Source of the DNA: Streptococcus ruminantium
GTDB lineage: Bacteria > Bacillota > Bacilli > Lactobacillales > Streptococcaceae
Assembly: GCF_003609975.1 (NCBI RefSeq)
Contig: NZ_AP018400.1
Span: forward strand, 694,501-758,500
Direction: 5' to 3'
Length of the DNA: 64,000 bases
Each line of letters begins with the position of its first letter. Position 1 is the first letter of the stretch. The notes beneath the pieces were generated by a model, which saw nothing but the letters and a program-made list of their open reading frames with translations, did not search any database and had not been told where the DNA came from. Of this stretch, positions 32,467 through 42,225 are shown in pieces. The position numbers were made by a program, and so were the translations under genes.

Positions 32467-33264
32467 ATGAAGTCTGATTACGTGTTTTGTGTTGATTCTG
32501 ACGGTTGTGTCATGGATACCATGACTTATAAGCACAAGCTTTTCTTCGGCCCTTTAGCTGCGGATGTATTTGGGATTGAGGATAGAGAACCTTTTTTAAA
32601 AGAGTGGAATCGGGTTAACCTGTATTCACGTACTCGAGGTATCAACCGCTTTGTTGGGCTAGTCACAGGTTTGGACTTTGCTGGGGTGGCTAACATTGAA
32701 AAACTGAAACATTGGGTCGAGTCAACAGATTCTCTCTCCAATGCTTCTTTGGAAAAACTCTTGACTGAACGACCATCAAAAGATTTAGAATTAGCTCTAG
32801 AATGGTCCAATCAGGTCAATCAATCCATTAAGAACTATACTGGTCCAGTCCTAGCTTTTATCGGTGTTCATAAAGGTCTAGAAAAACTAAGTCAACTCGG
32901 AAAAGTTTACGTGGTTTCATCTGCCAATAAAGAAGCAGTAGAAGAAGAATGGACAGATCAAAGTTTAATGGGCTACGTTACAGAACTCAACTGTCAGGAT
33001 AGAGGTAAAAAAGAAGATGTGATTAAGCGACTGGTTGATGAAGGCTATGATCCAAATAAAATTATGATGATAGGTGATTCACCTGGTGATTTGAAAGCAG
33101 CTGAGCTTAATAAAGTACATTTCTACCCGATTTTAGTTGGACAGGAGTTACACTCATGGGCAGACTTAGCCGAGAAAGTGGCAGAAGACTTTGTGGCTCA
33201 GCGCTTTACGACCGAATATGAAATGAGCTTAATAGATACATTTTGGAAAAATTTAGACGAGTAA
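32467..33264 (+). CDS. HAD-superfamily phosphatase
   Basis: 265 residues. Motif I CVDSDGCVMDTM (near residue 9) has the DxD pair, slightly different from DxDGT; a VVSSANKEAVEEEW segment serves as motif II and IMMIGDSPGDLKAAE (near 198) as motif IV. The long helical insert between motifs I and II is a type-I cap. The ATG is two bases after the SDR stop. Within this operon it could remove dead-end phosphorylated intermediates, but the substrate is not known. Confidence 0.75.
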   Translation: MKSDYVFCVDSDGCVMDTMTYKHKLFFGPLAADVFGIEDREPFLKEWNRVNLYSRTRGINRFVGLVTGLDFAGVANIEKLKHWVESTDSLSNASLEKLLTERPSKDLELALEWSNQVNQSIKNYTGPVLAFIGVHKGLEKLSQLGKVYVVSSANKEAVEEEWTDQSLMGYVTELNCQDRGKKEDVIKRLVDEGYDPNKIMMIGDSPGDLKAAELNKVHFYPILVGQELHSWADLAEKVAEDFVAQRFTTEYEMSLIDTFWKNLDE

Positions 33265-33270
33265 GAAAGG

Positions 33271-33296
33271 GCTAGGGGTACGCCCTTAGCTTTTTT
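33271..33296 (+). terminator. Strong terminator inside the hexuronate operon
   Basis: GCTAGGGG-TACG-CCCTTAGC, an eight-base stem (one G-U) with a TACG loop followed by six T. The T run touches the GGAGG site of the next gene, so GH3 expression depends on read-through or on an unseen signal. Confidence 0.8.
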
Positions 33297-33306
33297 GGAG
33301 GCAGAA

Positions 33307-35097
33307 ATGACAAACTTAGTAGATTTACGAAAAAAACCTTACAATTTAGATGAAGAAGCTATCGCTTGGATTGAAACAACCATCGCTCAGATGACCTTGG
33401 ATGAGAAAATCGGTCAGCTCTTTGTCAACATGGGAAGTCAGCGGACAGAAGAGTATTTGACAGGTGTATTAGAAGATTACAAGATTGCCGCTGTTCGCTA
33501 CAATCCTGGACCGGCAGCAGATATTTGGGAACAAAATAATATCTTACAAACCAAGTCTAAAATCCCGCTCTTGATTGCAGCCAATACTGAATCAGGTGGC
33601 AATGGTGCCGTCACAGATGGGACAAAAATCGGTGATGAAATCAAAATTGCCGCTACGAATGATCCACGTTATGCCTATGAAATGGGGAAAATTGCAGGTT
33701 TAGAAGCCTCTGCTGTTGGCTGTAACGCTTCTTTTGCACCAATCATGGATCTCAGTCGCAACTGGAGAAATCCTATTATCGCCAACCGAACTTGGGGAGC
33801 CCATGTGGAGCAAGTACTTGAACTATCAAAAGAATACATGCGTGGCATTATGGAACATGGAATCATTCCTTTTGCGAAACATTTTCCTGGGGATGGTATT
33901 GACGAACGAGATCATCACCTCTCTTTTGCTTCAAACCCAATGACCAAGTCTGAATGGATGGAAAGCTTTGGACGCATCTATGGTGAAATGGCTGAAGCTG
34001 GGCTTCCCGGAATCATGGCTGGCCATATTCATTTGCCAAATGTTGAAAAAGAAATGCACCCTGAACGTGAGTTGGATGAGATGTTACCAGCTTCGCTCAA
34101 TAAAACACTTTTGGATGAGCTATTGCGTGGAGAATTGGGCTATAATGGTGCTATTGTAACGGATGCTAGCCACATGATTGGTATGACCGCTTCTATGTCT
34201 CGGCGTGAATTGTTGCCAACTGCTATCGAAGCTGGTTGTGACCTCTTCCTCTTCTTTAATGATCCAGAAGAAGATCTACAATGGATGAAAGAAGGTCTGG
34301 CAAACGGTCTCTTGTCTGAGGAACGGTTGCACGATGCCCTTCGTCGGACATTGGGCTTGAAAGCCAAGCTCGGTCTTCATCAGTTTGAGGGTCGTCGCCA
34401 TGAGATGATGTTACCAAAAGAAGAAGCTCTAGCCTTGATTGGGACAGAAGAAGCTAAACATCTGGCTAAAGAAGTGGCAGATAAGGCGATTACCTTAGTC
34501 AAAGCCAAGCAAGAAGGAGTCTTCCCTGTGACACCAGCCCGTTACAGACGTATCTTGTTGGTAGAAGTAGATGGCTACAAGGGAGGTTTTGGCGCCCTTA
34601 TCAATTCAGGTAAAAAGCGAGCTTCAGATACCCTGAAAGAATTGTTAGAAGCTAGAGGTCATGAGGTATCTATCTGGGAAAATACAGAAGCGCGGATTGC
34701 CAAGCTACCAGAAGAGGAAAGACCAGCAGCTATTGCCAATGTTTACGCTTCTAAACGCCCAATAGCAGAAATAACAGACCATTATGACCTAATTATCAAT
34801 CTGGTTGATGTTAACTCTGGCGGAACCACCCAACGGATTATCTGGCCAGCCGCTAAGGGAACGCCAGACCAACCTTTCTATGTTCACGAGATTCCAACGA
34901 TTGTCGTGTCCGTTCAACACCCGTTTGCACTTGCGGATATGCCACAGGTAGCAACCTACATCAATGCCTACGATGGCCTACCAGTCACCATAGAAGCCTT
35001 GGTAGAAAAATTGGCAGGAGAATCAGAATTTATCGGAGTATCTCCTGTAGATGCCTACTGCGGTTTACTAGACACGCATATTTGGCGTGGAAACTAA
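33307..35097 (+). CDS. GH3 beta-N-acetylhexosaminidase-like hydrolase
   Basis: 596 residues from the ATG at 33307 (TNLVDLRKKPYNLD), with GGAGGCAGAA upstream. The N-terminal TIM barrel carries the NagZ-type signature KHFPGDGIDERDHH (near 200), whose Asp-x-His acts as acid/base, and the nucleophile region IVTDASHMIGM (near 285). A C-terminal alpha/beta domain follows. Members cleave beta-N-acetylglucosaminides or use phosphorolysis. No signal peptide, so it acts in the cytosol, perhaps on the hexosamine end of imported uronic-acid disaccharides (inference). It is separated from the operon by a terminator. Confidence 0.82.
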   Translation: MTNLVDLRKKPYNLDEEAIAWIETTIAQMTLDEKIGQLFVNMGSQRTEEYLTGVLEDYKIAAVRYNPGPAADIWEQNNILQTKSKIPLLIAANTESGGNGAVTDGTKIGDEIKIAATNDPRYAYEMGKIAGLEASAVGCNASFAPIMDLSRNWRNPIIANRTWGAHVEQVLELSKEYMRGIMEHGIIPFAKHFPGDGIDERDHHLSFASNPMTKSEWMESFGRIYGEMAEAGLPGIMAGHIHLPNVEKEMHPERELDEMLPASLNKTLLDELLRGELGYNGAIVTDASHMIGMTASMSRRELLPTAIEAGCDLFLFFNDPEEDLQWMKEGLANGLLSEERLHDALRRTLGLKAKLGLHQFEGRRHEMMLPKEEALALIGTEEAKHLAKEVADKAITLVKAKQEGVFPVTPARYRRILLVEVDGYKGGFGALINSGKKRASDTLKELLEARGHEVSIWENTEARIAKLPEEERPAAIANVYASKRPIAEITDHYDLIINLVDVNSGGTTQRIIWPAAKGTPDQPFYVHEIPTIVVSVQHPFALADMPQVATYINAYDGLPVTIEALVEKLAGESEFIGVSPVDAYCGLLDTHIWRGN

Positions 35098-35477
35098 GTC
35101 ACTTTACGTTTAATGTTGATGATAGTGACATGTGTACGAAGCACCAACATCTCAAATGATCCATGTATCTTCGGAAAAAGCAGTTATTGACATTTTCCAC
35201 GTGGTAAAATAGCCTTGAAGTCCTCCAATATCAAACTCCTCTGTGATGGTTGAACTGCACTCAAAAAGTTAGAGAACAAATCTAATGATTGGGGTGTAGT
35301 TCAGATACGCAGTAGGAGTTTTTTAGAAAGATTTCTTGCTAAAATTTCCATAATTTGCTAAACTAATTAGTGAAGTCAAATAAAACTGTTTTCTATCCAA
35401 ATAGAATCATTTTATGTGACGACTCAGCTCCCCTCTTAAAGGTTAGCTGAAAACTTACAGAAGACAAAATTGAATAG
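35098..35477 (+). other. Non-coding stretch between GH3 gene and pheS leader
   Basis: About 380 bases without a plausible gene. It contains the joined ends of an IS element (35251-35303). A TTGACA at 35188 with a GTAAAAT-like -10 at about 35211 could be a promoter, and CTAAAATTT/TGCTAAACT boxes near 35338-35362 may be the pheS promoter. Confidence 0.4.
35251..35303. mobile_element. Solo joined ends of an IS3-family element
   Basis: TGAACTGCACTCAAAAAGTT... (35251 on) and, inverted, ...GGGGTGTAGTTCA (ending 35303) are two copies of an IS3/IS150-group terminal repeat facing each other with only seven bases between. TGAACTGCAC and the following AAAAGTTAGA are typical ends of streptococcal IS3-type elements. 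The transposase is gone; a deletion relic or MITE is likely. Confidence 0.55.
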
Positions 35478-35664
35478 AAGTCTGTGAGACTAGTAAACCT
35501 ATGGAAACTGTTCAGGGAGTTGAGCCGAGACTGCAAGCTCAATCAGTGAAAGTTGGTCGAATTCACTCACACGAGGACTTAAAAATAAGGTCTGCATAGC
35601 AGATGAAAACGGATGGTACCGCGTGACAACGCTCCGAGATGGGTGAAGTCATGCGTTTTTTTAT
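35478..35664 (+). promoter_or_regulatory. T-box leader (tRNA-Phe) of pheS
   Basis: Stem I is bounded by AAGTC (35478-35482) and GACTT (35576-35580), with GTGAG/CTCAC inside it; the loop on the 3' side holds TTC (35562-35564) as Phe specifier codon. The T-box core GATGGTACCGCGTGAC is at 35612-35626, and its GG-ACC bulge would pair with the tRNA acceptor end. A following ACGC...GCGT helix with seven T (35629-35662) is the terminator. Uncharged tRNA-Phe should favour antitermination and expression of pheS. Confidence 0.9.
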
Positions 35665-35674
35665 TGGAGGAATG

Positions 35675-36718
35675 ATGTCAAATATTGAACAACAACTGGC
35701 CGAATTGAGCCAAACCACGTTAGAAAAATTAAAAAAAATCCAACACCAAAGCGAAAAAGAATTACAAGATTTGCGTGTTGCTGTCTTGGGGAAAAAAGGT
35801 TCGCTGACAGATTTGCTTAAAGGACTCAAGGAGTTGCCAAATGATGTGAAACCGATTATTGGCAAACAAGTCAATGAGGTTCGGGATGTCCTAACGGCAG
35901 CCTTTGAAGAAACAGCGAAAAAGGTAGCGGAAGCAAAAATTAAACATCAACTGGCTGCGCAAACCATTGATGTGACTCTTCCCGGTCGTCAAGTTAAGGT
36001 CGGAAAACGTCATGTTCTAACCCAAACCTCTGAAGAAATCGAAGATATTTTCTTAGGCATGGGCTTCCAAATCGTTGATGGTTTTGAAGTGGAAAAAGAC
36101 TACTATAACTTTGAACGCATGAATTTACCAAAGGACCATCCAGCCCGTGACATGCAGGATACTTTCTACATAACGGAAGAGATTTTGATGCGTACCCATA
36201 CATCACCTGTTCAGGCACGTACCATGGATCAGCACGATTTTTCAAAAGGTGCTCTTAAAATGATTTCACCGGGACGTGTGTTTCGTCGTGATACAGATGA
36301 TGCGACCCACAGTCACCAATTCCATCAGATTGAGGGCTTGGTTGTCGGCGAGAATGTCTCCATGGGAGATCTCAAGGGGACTCTTGAGATGATTATCAAG
36401 AAAATGTTTGGGGAAGAGCGCCAAATTCGTCTGCGTCCGTCTTATTTTCCATTTACAGAGCCCTCTGTTGAGGTTGATGTTTCTTGTTTCAAGTGTGGTG
36501 GTGATGGTTGCAACGTATGCAAGAAGACAGGCTGGATTGAGATTTTAGGAGCCGGCATGGTCCACCCACAGGTACTGGAAATGAGCGGTATTGATTCGAC
36601 TAAATATTCTGGTTTTGCCTTTGGTTTAGGTCAAGAACGTATTGCCATGCTCCGCTATGGAATCAATGATATTCGTGGATTTTATCAAGGAGATATACGA
36701 TTTTCGGAGCAGTTTTAA
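35675..36718 (+). CDS. pheS: Phenylalanyl-tRNA synthetase alpha subunit
   Basis: 347 residues from the ATG at 35675 ([13 protein letters not shown]), four bases after GGAGG; an ATG just before it at 35672 is too close to that site. Class II synthetase: motif 2 region [14 protein letters not shown] (near 215) and motif 3 [18 protein letters not shown] (near 313) are intact, with the Cys cluster [12 protein letters not shown] near 270. N-terminal coiled coil binds tRNA. Expression is under the T-box. The expected neighbour pheT is separated by about 380 bases holding a decayed gene. Confidence 0.97.
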   Translation: MSNIEQQLAELSQTTLEKLKKIQHQSEKELQDLRVAVLGKKGSLTDLLKGLKELPNDVKPIIGKQVNEVRDVLTAAFEETAKKVAEAKIKHQLAAQTIDVTLPGRQVKVGKRHVLTQTSEEIEDIFLGMGFQIVDGFEVEKDYYNFERMNLPKDHPARDMQDTFYITEEILMRTHTSPVQARTMDQHDFSKGALKMISPGRVFRRDTDDATHSHQFHQIEGLVVGENVSMGDLKGTLEMIIKKMFGEERQIRLRPSYFPFTEPSVEVDVSCFKCGGDGCNVCKKTGWIEILGAGMVHPQVLEMSGIDSTKYSGFAFGLGQERIAMLRYGINDIRGFYQGDIRFSEQF

Positions 36719-36725
36719 CGTAGCA

Positions 36726-36759
36726 CTACTCAAGGCTGACAAAGTCAGCTCTTAAGTAG
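36726..36759. repeat. Hairpin after pheS
   Basis: CTACT-C-AAG-G-GCTGAC / GTCAGC-T-CTT-A-AGTAG with an AAA loop; no T run follows, so not a standard terminator. It may be an mRNA 3'-end stabiliser. Confidence 0.4.
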
Positions 36760-36808
36760 ACGGAAATCGCTATTATGCGAATTCCTTGACTTGATCACCT
36801 TGCTAGTT

Positions 36809-37089
36809 TTTTTATGCAAAAGTACCGTTTTGCTTGAAAAACTGTTGCAATTTGATGCTCATAAATTTACCTATTTATGAGAAGCCAGTCGTTATCGTGA
36901 ACTATCTAACAACCTTACTCGTCAAAAGTTGAAAAATATCGGATTGTTACAGAGTATCCCTAAGCTTGTTTGGGGTGATTATTCGGTGATGGAAACGATA
37001 ATGATGCGGTGAGGTTGGAAGAGTTGGGGCTGAATAAAAATCTTATCTTCTTAGGTAAGCATTCCAAAATCTTTCGATTTGAAATATAA
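36809..37089 (+). pseudogene. Decayed gene between pheS and pheT
   Basis: One frame reads on as protein-like sequence (LLEKLLQFDAHKF, then a TGA at 36878-36880, then RYRELSNNLTRQKLKN and LLQSIPKLVWGDY); near 36980-36990 the reading continues in another frame as GDGNDNDAVRLEELGLNKN and [11 protein letters not shown] to a TAA at 37087. One stop plus one frameshift fit an inactivated gene. I do not recognise the family. The remaining 100 bases before it hold only the hairpin above. Confidence 0.4.
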
Positions 37090-37099
37090 AGAGGAAAAT

Positions 37100-39499
37100 A
37101 TGTTAGTAAGTTATAAATGGTTAAAAGAATTAGTTGACTTTGAAGCAACGAGTAGCGACTTGTCAGAAAAAATGTCAACAACGGGAATTGAGGTAGAAGG
37201 AGTTGAGCAAAAGAGTGCAGGTCTTTCTAAGCTCGTTGTGGGACAAGTTGTCTCTGCGGAGCCAATTCCAGATACCCACCTTCATATCTGTCAGGTGAAT
37301 ATCGGTGAAGAGGTGACACAAATTGTTTGCGGTGCACCAAATGTGACATCAGGTATCAAGGTTATCGTTGCTTTGCCGGGTGCACGTATTGCAGGCAATT
37401 ATAAAATCAAGAAAGGTAAAATCCGCGGAGTGGAGTCTCTGGGGATGCTCTGCTCATTGAGTGAGATTGGTGTCTCAGACTCTGTTGTACCAAAAATCTA
37501 TGCGGATGGTATCTACCACCTGCCAGCAGAAGCGGTTGTGGGAGAGCCGATTTTCTCTTACCTAGACCTTGATGATGAAATCATCGAGCTATCCATCACG
37601 CCAAACCGTGCTGATGCTCTATCCATGCGTGGAGTAGCTCATGAAGTAGCTGCGATTTATGACAGTCAGGTCAACTTCAAGCAAGTAGCCTTGAATGAGA
37701 GTGACAAAAAAGCCAGTGATGTGATTGAAGTAGCGATTGAGTCCAACAAGGTGACAGCCTATACAGCGCGTGTCATTGAAGATGTAACCGTTGCCCCAAG
37801 TCCACAGTGGCTGCAAAACTTGCTTATGAACGCAGGTATTCGTCCAATTAACAACGTAGTTGATATTACCAATTACATCTTGCTCTACTTTGGACAGCCT
37901 ATGCACGCTTTTGATTTTGACAAGTTTGAGGACAAAAAAATTGTAATTCGTCAAGCAAAGACTGGTGAAAATCTGGTTACACTTGATGGTGAAGAGCGCA
38001 ACTTGATTGCAGATGACCTTGTGATTTCTGTCGCAGATAAGGCGGTTGCCTTAGCTGGTGTCATGGGCGGAGCAGATACCGAGATTGATGATGATTCTAA
38101 GACGGTTGTTCTAGAGGCTGCTCTTTTTGATGGCAAGTCTATCCGCAAAACTTCCAGTCGCCTAAACCTCCGATCAGAATCCTCCTCTCGCTTTGAAAAG
38201 GGGATCAACATAGCGACCCTATGTGAAGCGATGGATATGGCGGCGGCTATGATTGCTGATTTGGCTGGCGGTCAAGTCCTGTCCGGTATCGTGTCTGAAG
38301 GGACGGTAGACACTTCTGATGTACCTGTCACAGCAACCATTGAGTATGTTAACCGTTCGCTCGGTACCAACCTTGACTACACCCAAATAGCCGATATTTT
38401 CCGTCGTTTGGGTATGGAAATAACTGGCGATGCAAGTCAGTTTACAGTAGCAGTACCATGTCGCCGTTGGGACATCCGCATTCCAGCAGACTTGGTAGAG
38501 GAAATCGCTCGCATTTACGGATATGATAATCTTCCGACCACTCTTCCAAAAGAGGATGGAACAGCAGGCGAGCTGACTCTGACCCAGCAAATTCGTCGCC
38601 AGGTTCGACACTTGGCAGAAGGTGCAGGTTTGACGGAAATCATCTCCTACGCCCTTACAACACCTGAAAAATCAGTAGAATTTGCGGCCCATCCAACCAC
38701 TGTAACCGAACTTATGTGGCCAATGACTGTTGATCGTTCTGCCCTTCGTCAGAATATGGTATCCGGCATGTTAGAGACAGTTGCCTATAACGTTGCCCGT
38801 AAAAATAAAAACCTAGCCCTCTACGAGATTGGAAAAATCTTTGAACAATCTGGCAATCCAAAAGAAGATTTGCCGCAAGAAATCAACAAGTTTGCTCTTG
38901 TTTTGACAGGCTTGGTTGCAGAAAAAGATTTTCAGACACCAGCGGTAGCTGTTGACTTCTTCCATGCTAAAGGGATATTGGAAGCCATCTTCGGTCATTA
39001 CAAACTGGCTGTCGATTTTGTGGCGACAAGTGAGATTTCCGCTCTACACCCAGGTCGTACAGCGGCAATCCATTTGAATGGGACTGCTATCGGCTTTGTT
39101 GGTCAGGTACATCCTCAAACAGCTAAGGACTACGGTATTCCAGAGACCTATGTGGCTGAAATCAATCTTGATGCGATTGAGGCGGCTCTACAGCCTGCTC
39201 AGCCATTTGTCGAAATCTCTAAATTCCCATCTGTTAGCCGTGATATTGCCCTTCTTTTGAAGAGTGACGTTACCCATCAGGATGTTTTGGATGCTATTAC
39301 AGCAGCCGGTGTGAAGCGCTTGACAAAGGTAAGTCTTTTTGATGTTTATGCCGGTAGCAATATTGAGGTTGGCAAGAAATCAATGGCTTATAATCTGACC
39401 TTCCAAAATCCTGCGGATAGCTTGACAGATGAAGAAGTAGCCAAGTATATGGAAAAAATCAGTAAGAGCTTGGAAGCTCTCGGTGCTGAAATCCGCTAA
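37100..39499 (+). CDS. pheT: Phenylalanyl-tRNA synthetase beta subunit
   Basis: 799 residues from the ATG at 37100 ([14 protein letters not shown]), with AGAGGAAAAT upstream; normal length. Domains in order: an N-terminal B1 region, tRNA-binding EMAP-like domain ([22 protein letters not shown], about 42-63), the B3/B4 editing region, B5 and a C-terminal anticodon-binding FDX domain ([14 protein letters not shown] near 712, with SLFDVYAG). With PheS it forms the alpha2-beta2 enzyme. Whether it is read through from pheS or from an internal promoter is not clear. Confidence 0.97.
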   Translation: MLVSYKWLKELVDFEATSSDLSEKMSTTGIEVEGVEQKSAGLSKLVVGQVVSAEPIPDTHLHICQVNIGEEVTQIVCGAPNVTSGIKVIVALPGARIAGNYKIKKGKIRGVESLGMLCSLSEIGVSDSVVPKIYADGIYHLPAEAVVGEPIFSYLDLDDEIIELSITPNRADALSMRGVAHEVAAIYDSQVNFKQVALNESDKKASDVIEVAIESNKVTAYTARVIEDVTVAPSPQWLQNLLMNAGIRPINNVVDITNYILLYFGQPMHAFDFDKFEDKKIVIRQAKTGENLVTLDGEERNLIADDLVISVADKAVALAGVMGGADTEIDDDSKTVVLEAALFDGKSIRKTSSRLNLRSESSSRFEKGINIATLCEAMDMAAAMIADLAGGQVLSGIVSEGTVDTSDVPVTATIEYVNRSLGTNLDYTQIADIFRRLGMEITGDASQFTVAVPCRRWDIRIPADLVEEIARIYGYDNLPTTLPKEDGTAGELTLTQQIRRQVRHLAEGAGLTEIISYALTTPEKSVEFAAHPTTVTELMWPMTVDRSALRQNMVSGMLETVAYNVARKNKNLALYEIGKIFEQSGNPKEDLPQEINKFALVLTGLVAEKDFQTPAVAVDFFHAKGILEAIFGHYKLAVDFVATSEISALHPGRTAAIHLNGTAIGFVGQVHPQTAKDYGIPETYVAEINLDAIEAALQPAQPFVEISKFPSVSRDIALLLKSDVTHQDVLDAITAAGVKRLTKVSLFDVYAGSNIEVGKKSMAYNLTFQNPADSLTDEEVAKYMEKISKSLEALGAEIR

Positions 39500-39537
39500 T
39501 AGCTCCTTATGCCCCATTGAGGCCTTGATAAGATTTG

Positions 39538-39568
39538 AAAATCCTAGTTTACGGACTAGGATTTTTTT
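39538..39568 (+). terminator. Terminator after pheT
   Basis: AAAATCCTAGT-TTACGG-ACTAGGATTTT, an eleven-base stem followed by more T. Confidence 0.88.
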
Positions 39569-39795
39569 TGGAGGAATGGACAGTCGCATAGAGCAGATTG
39601 GAAATATGAAACACGGATTGCTGTGATTTACTTCCAATGCTACGTTGAGATGGTGATACGAACTTTAAAAAGTGAGGCTGGGAAAATACTAATAAAATCA
39701 CAAAAAGACTCGAAGGTTAGTTTACATAAATCTTCAAGTCTTTTGTACTATCGCTGGTTGTCCATTTTTGACTAAAAATGGAGTTCTTGTCTATC
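39569..39795. other. Non-coding stretch with two hairpins
   Basis: No gene seen. CAAAAAGACTCGAAG (39701) pairs with CTTCAAGTCTTTTG (to 39745) and, on the minus strand, ends in a T run; it likely terminates the gene at 39796-40098. CCATTTTT-GACT-AAAAATGG (39763-39782) is a second perfect stem. GTGAGGCTGGGAAAAT (about 39671) resembles the GAGGCTGGGACAAAA motif repeated in many streptococcal intergenic regions. Confidence 0.5.
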
Positions 39796-40098
39796 TTATA
39801 AAATAAACGGTTCAATCGTCAAGTTAACAGTGTCACCGTATTTAGCCACAAGATCTGCTGCTAGAGGGTGATAAAGTTCCCGTAGGTGTTCAATTTTGTC
39901 AGGAAATTGCTTGCCGATATAATCAAATTTACATTCGATAGTATGAAAAAGCTGATGGAACAGCTCATTTATACTATGTAATCGAGCAATCATCTCTTCA
40001 TCTTCCTTGAGAAAATCTGGAATATCTGTGCGATTATCGACAAAACCATCAATCAGTTTTACGGGAAAAGATCCGTATTCGAGGACAAATTCATACAT
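39796..40098 (-). CDS. Hypothetical 100-residue protein
   Basis: A complete small gene with AAGGAGAAACCC before the ATG at 40098. The product is acidic, has no signal peptide or membrane segment, and starts MYEFVLEYGSFPVKLIDGFV; it holds a His-rich helical middle (INELFHQLFHTIECKF) and a Tyr-His-Pro-Leu segment (LYHPLAADL). I do not recognise it. It lies on the minus strand downstream of a NUDIX gene with about 90 bases between. Confidence 0.7.
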   Translation of the reverse strand: MYEFVLEYGSFPVKLIDGFVDNRTDIPDFLKEDEEMIARLHSINELFHQLFHTIECKFDYIGKQFPDKIEHLRELYHPLAADLVAKYGDTVNLTIEPFIL

Positions 40099-40185
40099 GG
40101 GTTTCTCCTTGTCTATTTTTATGTCTATACAAGATAGCTGTGTTGGTGATTAGAGGAATTCATATTCTAAAATCAAGATGTTTGA

Positions 40186-40668
40186 CTATTCTTCGTAGAA
40201 ATCCACACTGTATTCGAGCAGTTTATCACCATCATAGCGGAAACAGGCAGAGAAAAACGGACGATTCTCCAGCAACCATTCTTGAAAATGCCGATCTCCC
40301 TCCCAAGTCGGCTTGGATAAGACCTGGTCGTAGGGCACCCATTCCAAATCTCCTTCGCTACATTCAATTAAGTTCCCTTCAAAACCGGTAATCTTAAAAA
40401 CATAGGTGTACCAGTCGCAATTTGGCGTAAAATCTGGAAAGGTGATAATCCCTTTTAGTGCATGCTGGGTGACGGTGAGACCTGTCTCCTCGAAAACTTC
40501 ACGAATAGCACATGCTTGCGGTGTTTCACCGGCCTCTAGCTTGCCACCTACCCCGATCCATTTTCCTTGGTGGACATCATTTTCTTTCTTATTGCGATGA
40601 AGTAAGAGGAACTCCCTGCCATTATCAATGTAACAAATAGTTGCTAGTTGGACTGGTTTCTTTGTCAT
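40186..40668 (-). CDS. NUDIX hydrolase (MutT/MutX-like)
   Basis: 160 residues. The complete Nudix box G-x5-E-x7-REVFEETGL is seen in GGKLEAGETPQACAIREVFEETGL's span (about residues 37-60). The start VQLATICYIDNGREFLLLHRNKKENDVHQGKW is typical of pneumococcal MutX-type 8-oxo-dGTP pyrophosphohydrolases that clean the nucleotide pool. It has its own promoter: TGGTATAAT on the minus strand at about 40701-40696, and AAGGAG before the ATG. The assignment to oxidised nucleotides is an inference from similarity. Confidence 0.85.
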   Translation of the reverse strand: MTKKPVQLATICYIDNGREFLLLHRNKKENDVHQGKWIGVGGKLEAGETPQACAIREVFEETGLTVTQHALKGIITFPDFTPNCDWYTYVFKITGFEGNLIECSEGDLEWVPYDQVLSKPTWEGDRHFQEWLLENRPFFSACFRYDGDKLLEYSVDFYEE

Positions 40669-40806
40669 GTCTTCTCCTTGTGGTCAATTAGCTTTATTAT
40701 ACCACAACTAGGGGAGAAAAAAGGAAGTTCTGGGTTCAACAATCTGTCCAGGGACAGTTTTGCTTTCCGAAAGACAAGAAGGCTTTTCCTGAAAACAATT
40801 TTAAGG

Positions 40807-40812
40807 TATAAT
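40807..40812 (+). promoter_or_regulatory. -10 box of the folate operon
   Basis: TATAAT at 40807-40812 (AAGGTATAATG). An in-frame ATG at 40811 overlaps it and cannot be the folE start; the ATG at 40841 with TTAGGATG upstream is used. Confidence 0.65.
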
Positions 40813-40840
40813 GAAACAATCAAACCATTTAGGATGTCTT

Positions 40841-41404
40841 ATGTCAAAACAAGAACAAATTGAACAAACTATCTATCAATTACTGGAATTACTAGGAGAA
40901 GATCCCAAGCGTGAAGGTTTATTAGATACACCAAAACGTGTCGCAAAAATGTATCTCGAAATGTTTAGCGGTTTACAGGAAGATCCAAAAGATCAATTTA
41001 CGGCCGTCTTTTCCGAAGGGCATGAGGAAGTCGTTTTAGTCAAGGATATTCCTTTCCACTCTATGTGCGAACACCATCTGGTCCCCTTTTATGGTATCGC
41101 TCATGTTGCCTATATTCCAAGCAAAGGACGGGTAACAGGCCTAAGCAAACTGGCACGGGCGGTAGAAGTGGCCAGTCGCCGTCCACAGTTACAAGAACGT
41201 TTGACCTATCAAGTCGCTCACGCTCTACAAGATGCTCTTAATCCAGAAGGAGTTTTTGTTATGGTAGAAGCCGAACATATGTGTATGAGTATGCGTGGTA
41301 TTCGTAAGCCGGGTAGCAAGACAGTGACAACTGTAGCTCTAGGTAAATACAAGGAGGATGCTATTTTGCGCCGTGAACTTTTATCCATGATTCATAACAA
41401 ATAG
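40841..41404 (+). CDS. folE: GTP cyclohydrolase I
   Basis: 187 residues, normal length. Converts GTP to 7,8-dihydroneopterin triphosphate, first step of folate synthesis. The zinc and catalytic motif [19 protein letters not shown] (Cys and two His, near 72) and [17 protein letters not shown] (near 141, second Cys) are intact. The first gene of the operon folE-folP-folB-folK; folP follows after eight bases. Confidence 0.97.
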   Translation: MSKQEQIEQTIYQLLELLGEDPKREGLLDTPKRVAKMYLEMFSGLQEDPKDQFTAVFSEGHEEVVLVKDIPFHSMCEHHLVPFYGIAHVAYIPSKGRVTGLSKLARAVEVASRRPQLQERLTYQVAHALQDALNPEGVFVMVEAEHMCMSMRGIRKPGSKTVTTVALGKYKEDAILRRELLSMIHNK

Positions 41405-41412
41405 GAGGAAAT

Positions 41413-42225
41413 ATGTCACTCGAACGATTAGCTAAACAAGTATCTATAATGGGAATCCTCAATGTAACACCAGATTCCTTTTCAGATGGTGGAAGTTATA
41501 ATGAAATTGAAACTGCTCTAGCCCAAGCAGGGCGATTATTAGCAGCAGGTGCAAAGGTGATTGATGTCGGTGGCGAATCAACTCGTCCAGGTGCTACATT
41601 TGTTACAGAAGAAGAAGAGATTGCCCGTGTAGTTCCAATCATTCGTGCGCTCAAGGAAAAATATGACTGCCTGATTAGTATTGATACCTATAAAACAGGA
41701 ACCGCTCGAGCAGCTCTAGAGGCTGGGGCGGATATTCTCAATGATGTTTGGGCAGGTCTCTATGATGGGAAGATGCTCGCCTTGGCTGCTGAGTATCAGG
41801 TCCCCATCATTCTCATGCACAATCAAAAAGAGGAAAGCTATCAAGACATCGTTAGCGAGGTGAGGGATTTTCTCATTCAACGTGCTCAAGCAGCCTTGGC
41901 TGCTGGAGTAGCGCCAGATAAGATTTGGCTAGACCCAGGCTTTGGTTTTTCAAAAAATGTCCAGCATAACCTTGACCTGCTGCAAGGCTTGGATCAGTTG
42001 ACAAATTTGGGCTATCCAGTTCTCTTTGGAATTTCCCGTAAGCGAGTTGTCGATCACTTGCTTGGTGGCAATACACTTTCTACAGATCGAGACCAAGCCA
42101 CAGCGGCCCTATCAGCCTGGGCAATCATGAAAGGTTGTAAAATGGTTCGTGTCCACAACGTGGAAGCCAATAACGACCTAGTAAAAGTTTGGGACCAACT
42201 GATTTCAGGAGGAGAGAATGGATAA
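41413..42225 (+). CDS. folP: Dihydropteroate synthase
   Basis: 270 residues; joins p-aminobenzoate to dihydropterin pyrophosphate and is the sulfonamide target. Motifs MGILNVTPDSFSDGG (near 13), DVGGESTRPGA (near 53) and the C-terminal region GISRKRVVDHLLGG are intact. In the sulfonamide-relevant loop around STRPGATFV I see no insertion of the kind linked with resistance. AGGAGGAAAT precedes the ATG. It overlaps folB by eight bases. Confidence 0.97.
   Translation: MSLERLAKQVSIMGILNVTPDSFSDGGSYNEIETALAQAGRLLAAGAKVIDVGGESTRPGATFVTEEEEIARVVPIIRALKEKYDCLISIDTYKTGTARAALEAGADILNDVWAGLYDGKMLALAAEYQVPIILMHNQKEESYQDIVSEVRDFLIQRAQAALAAGVAPDKIWLDPGFGFSKNVQHNLDLLQGLDQLTNLGYPVLFGISRKRVVDHLLGGNTLSTDRDQATAALSAWAIMKGCKMVRVHNVEANNDLVKVWDQLISGGENG

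Noticed and set aside
40140..40391. Plus-strand frame opposite the NUDIX gene
   Set aside because: Overlaps fully with a gene carrying an intact Nudix box and has no features.
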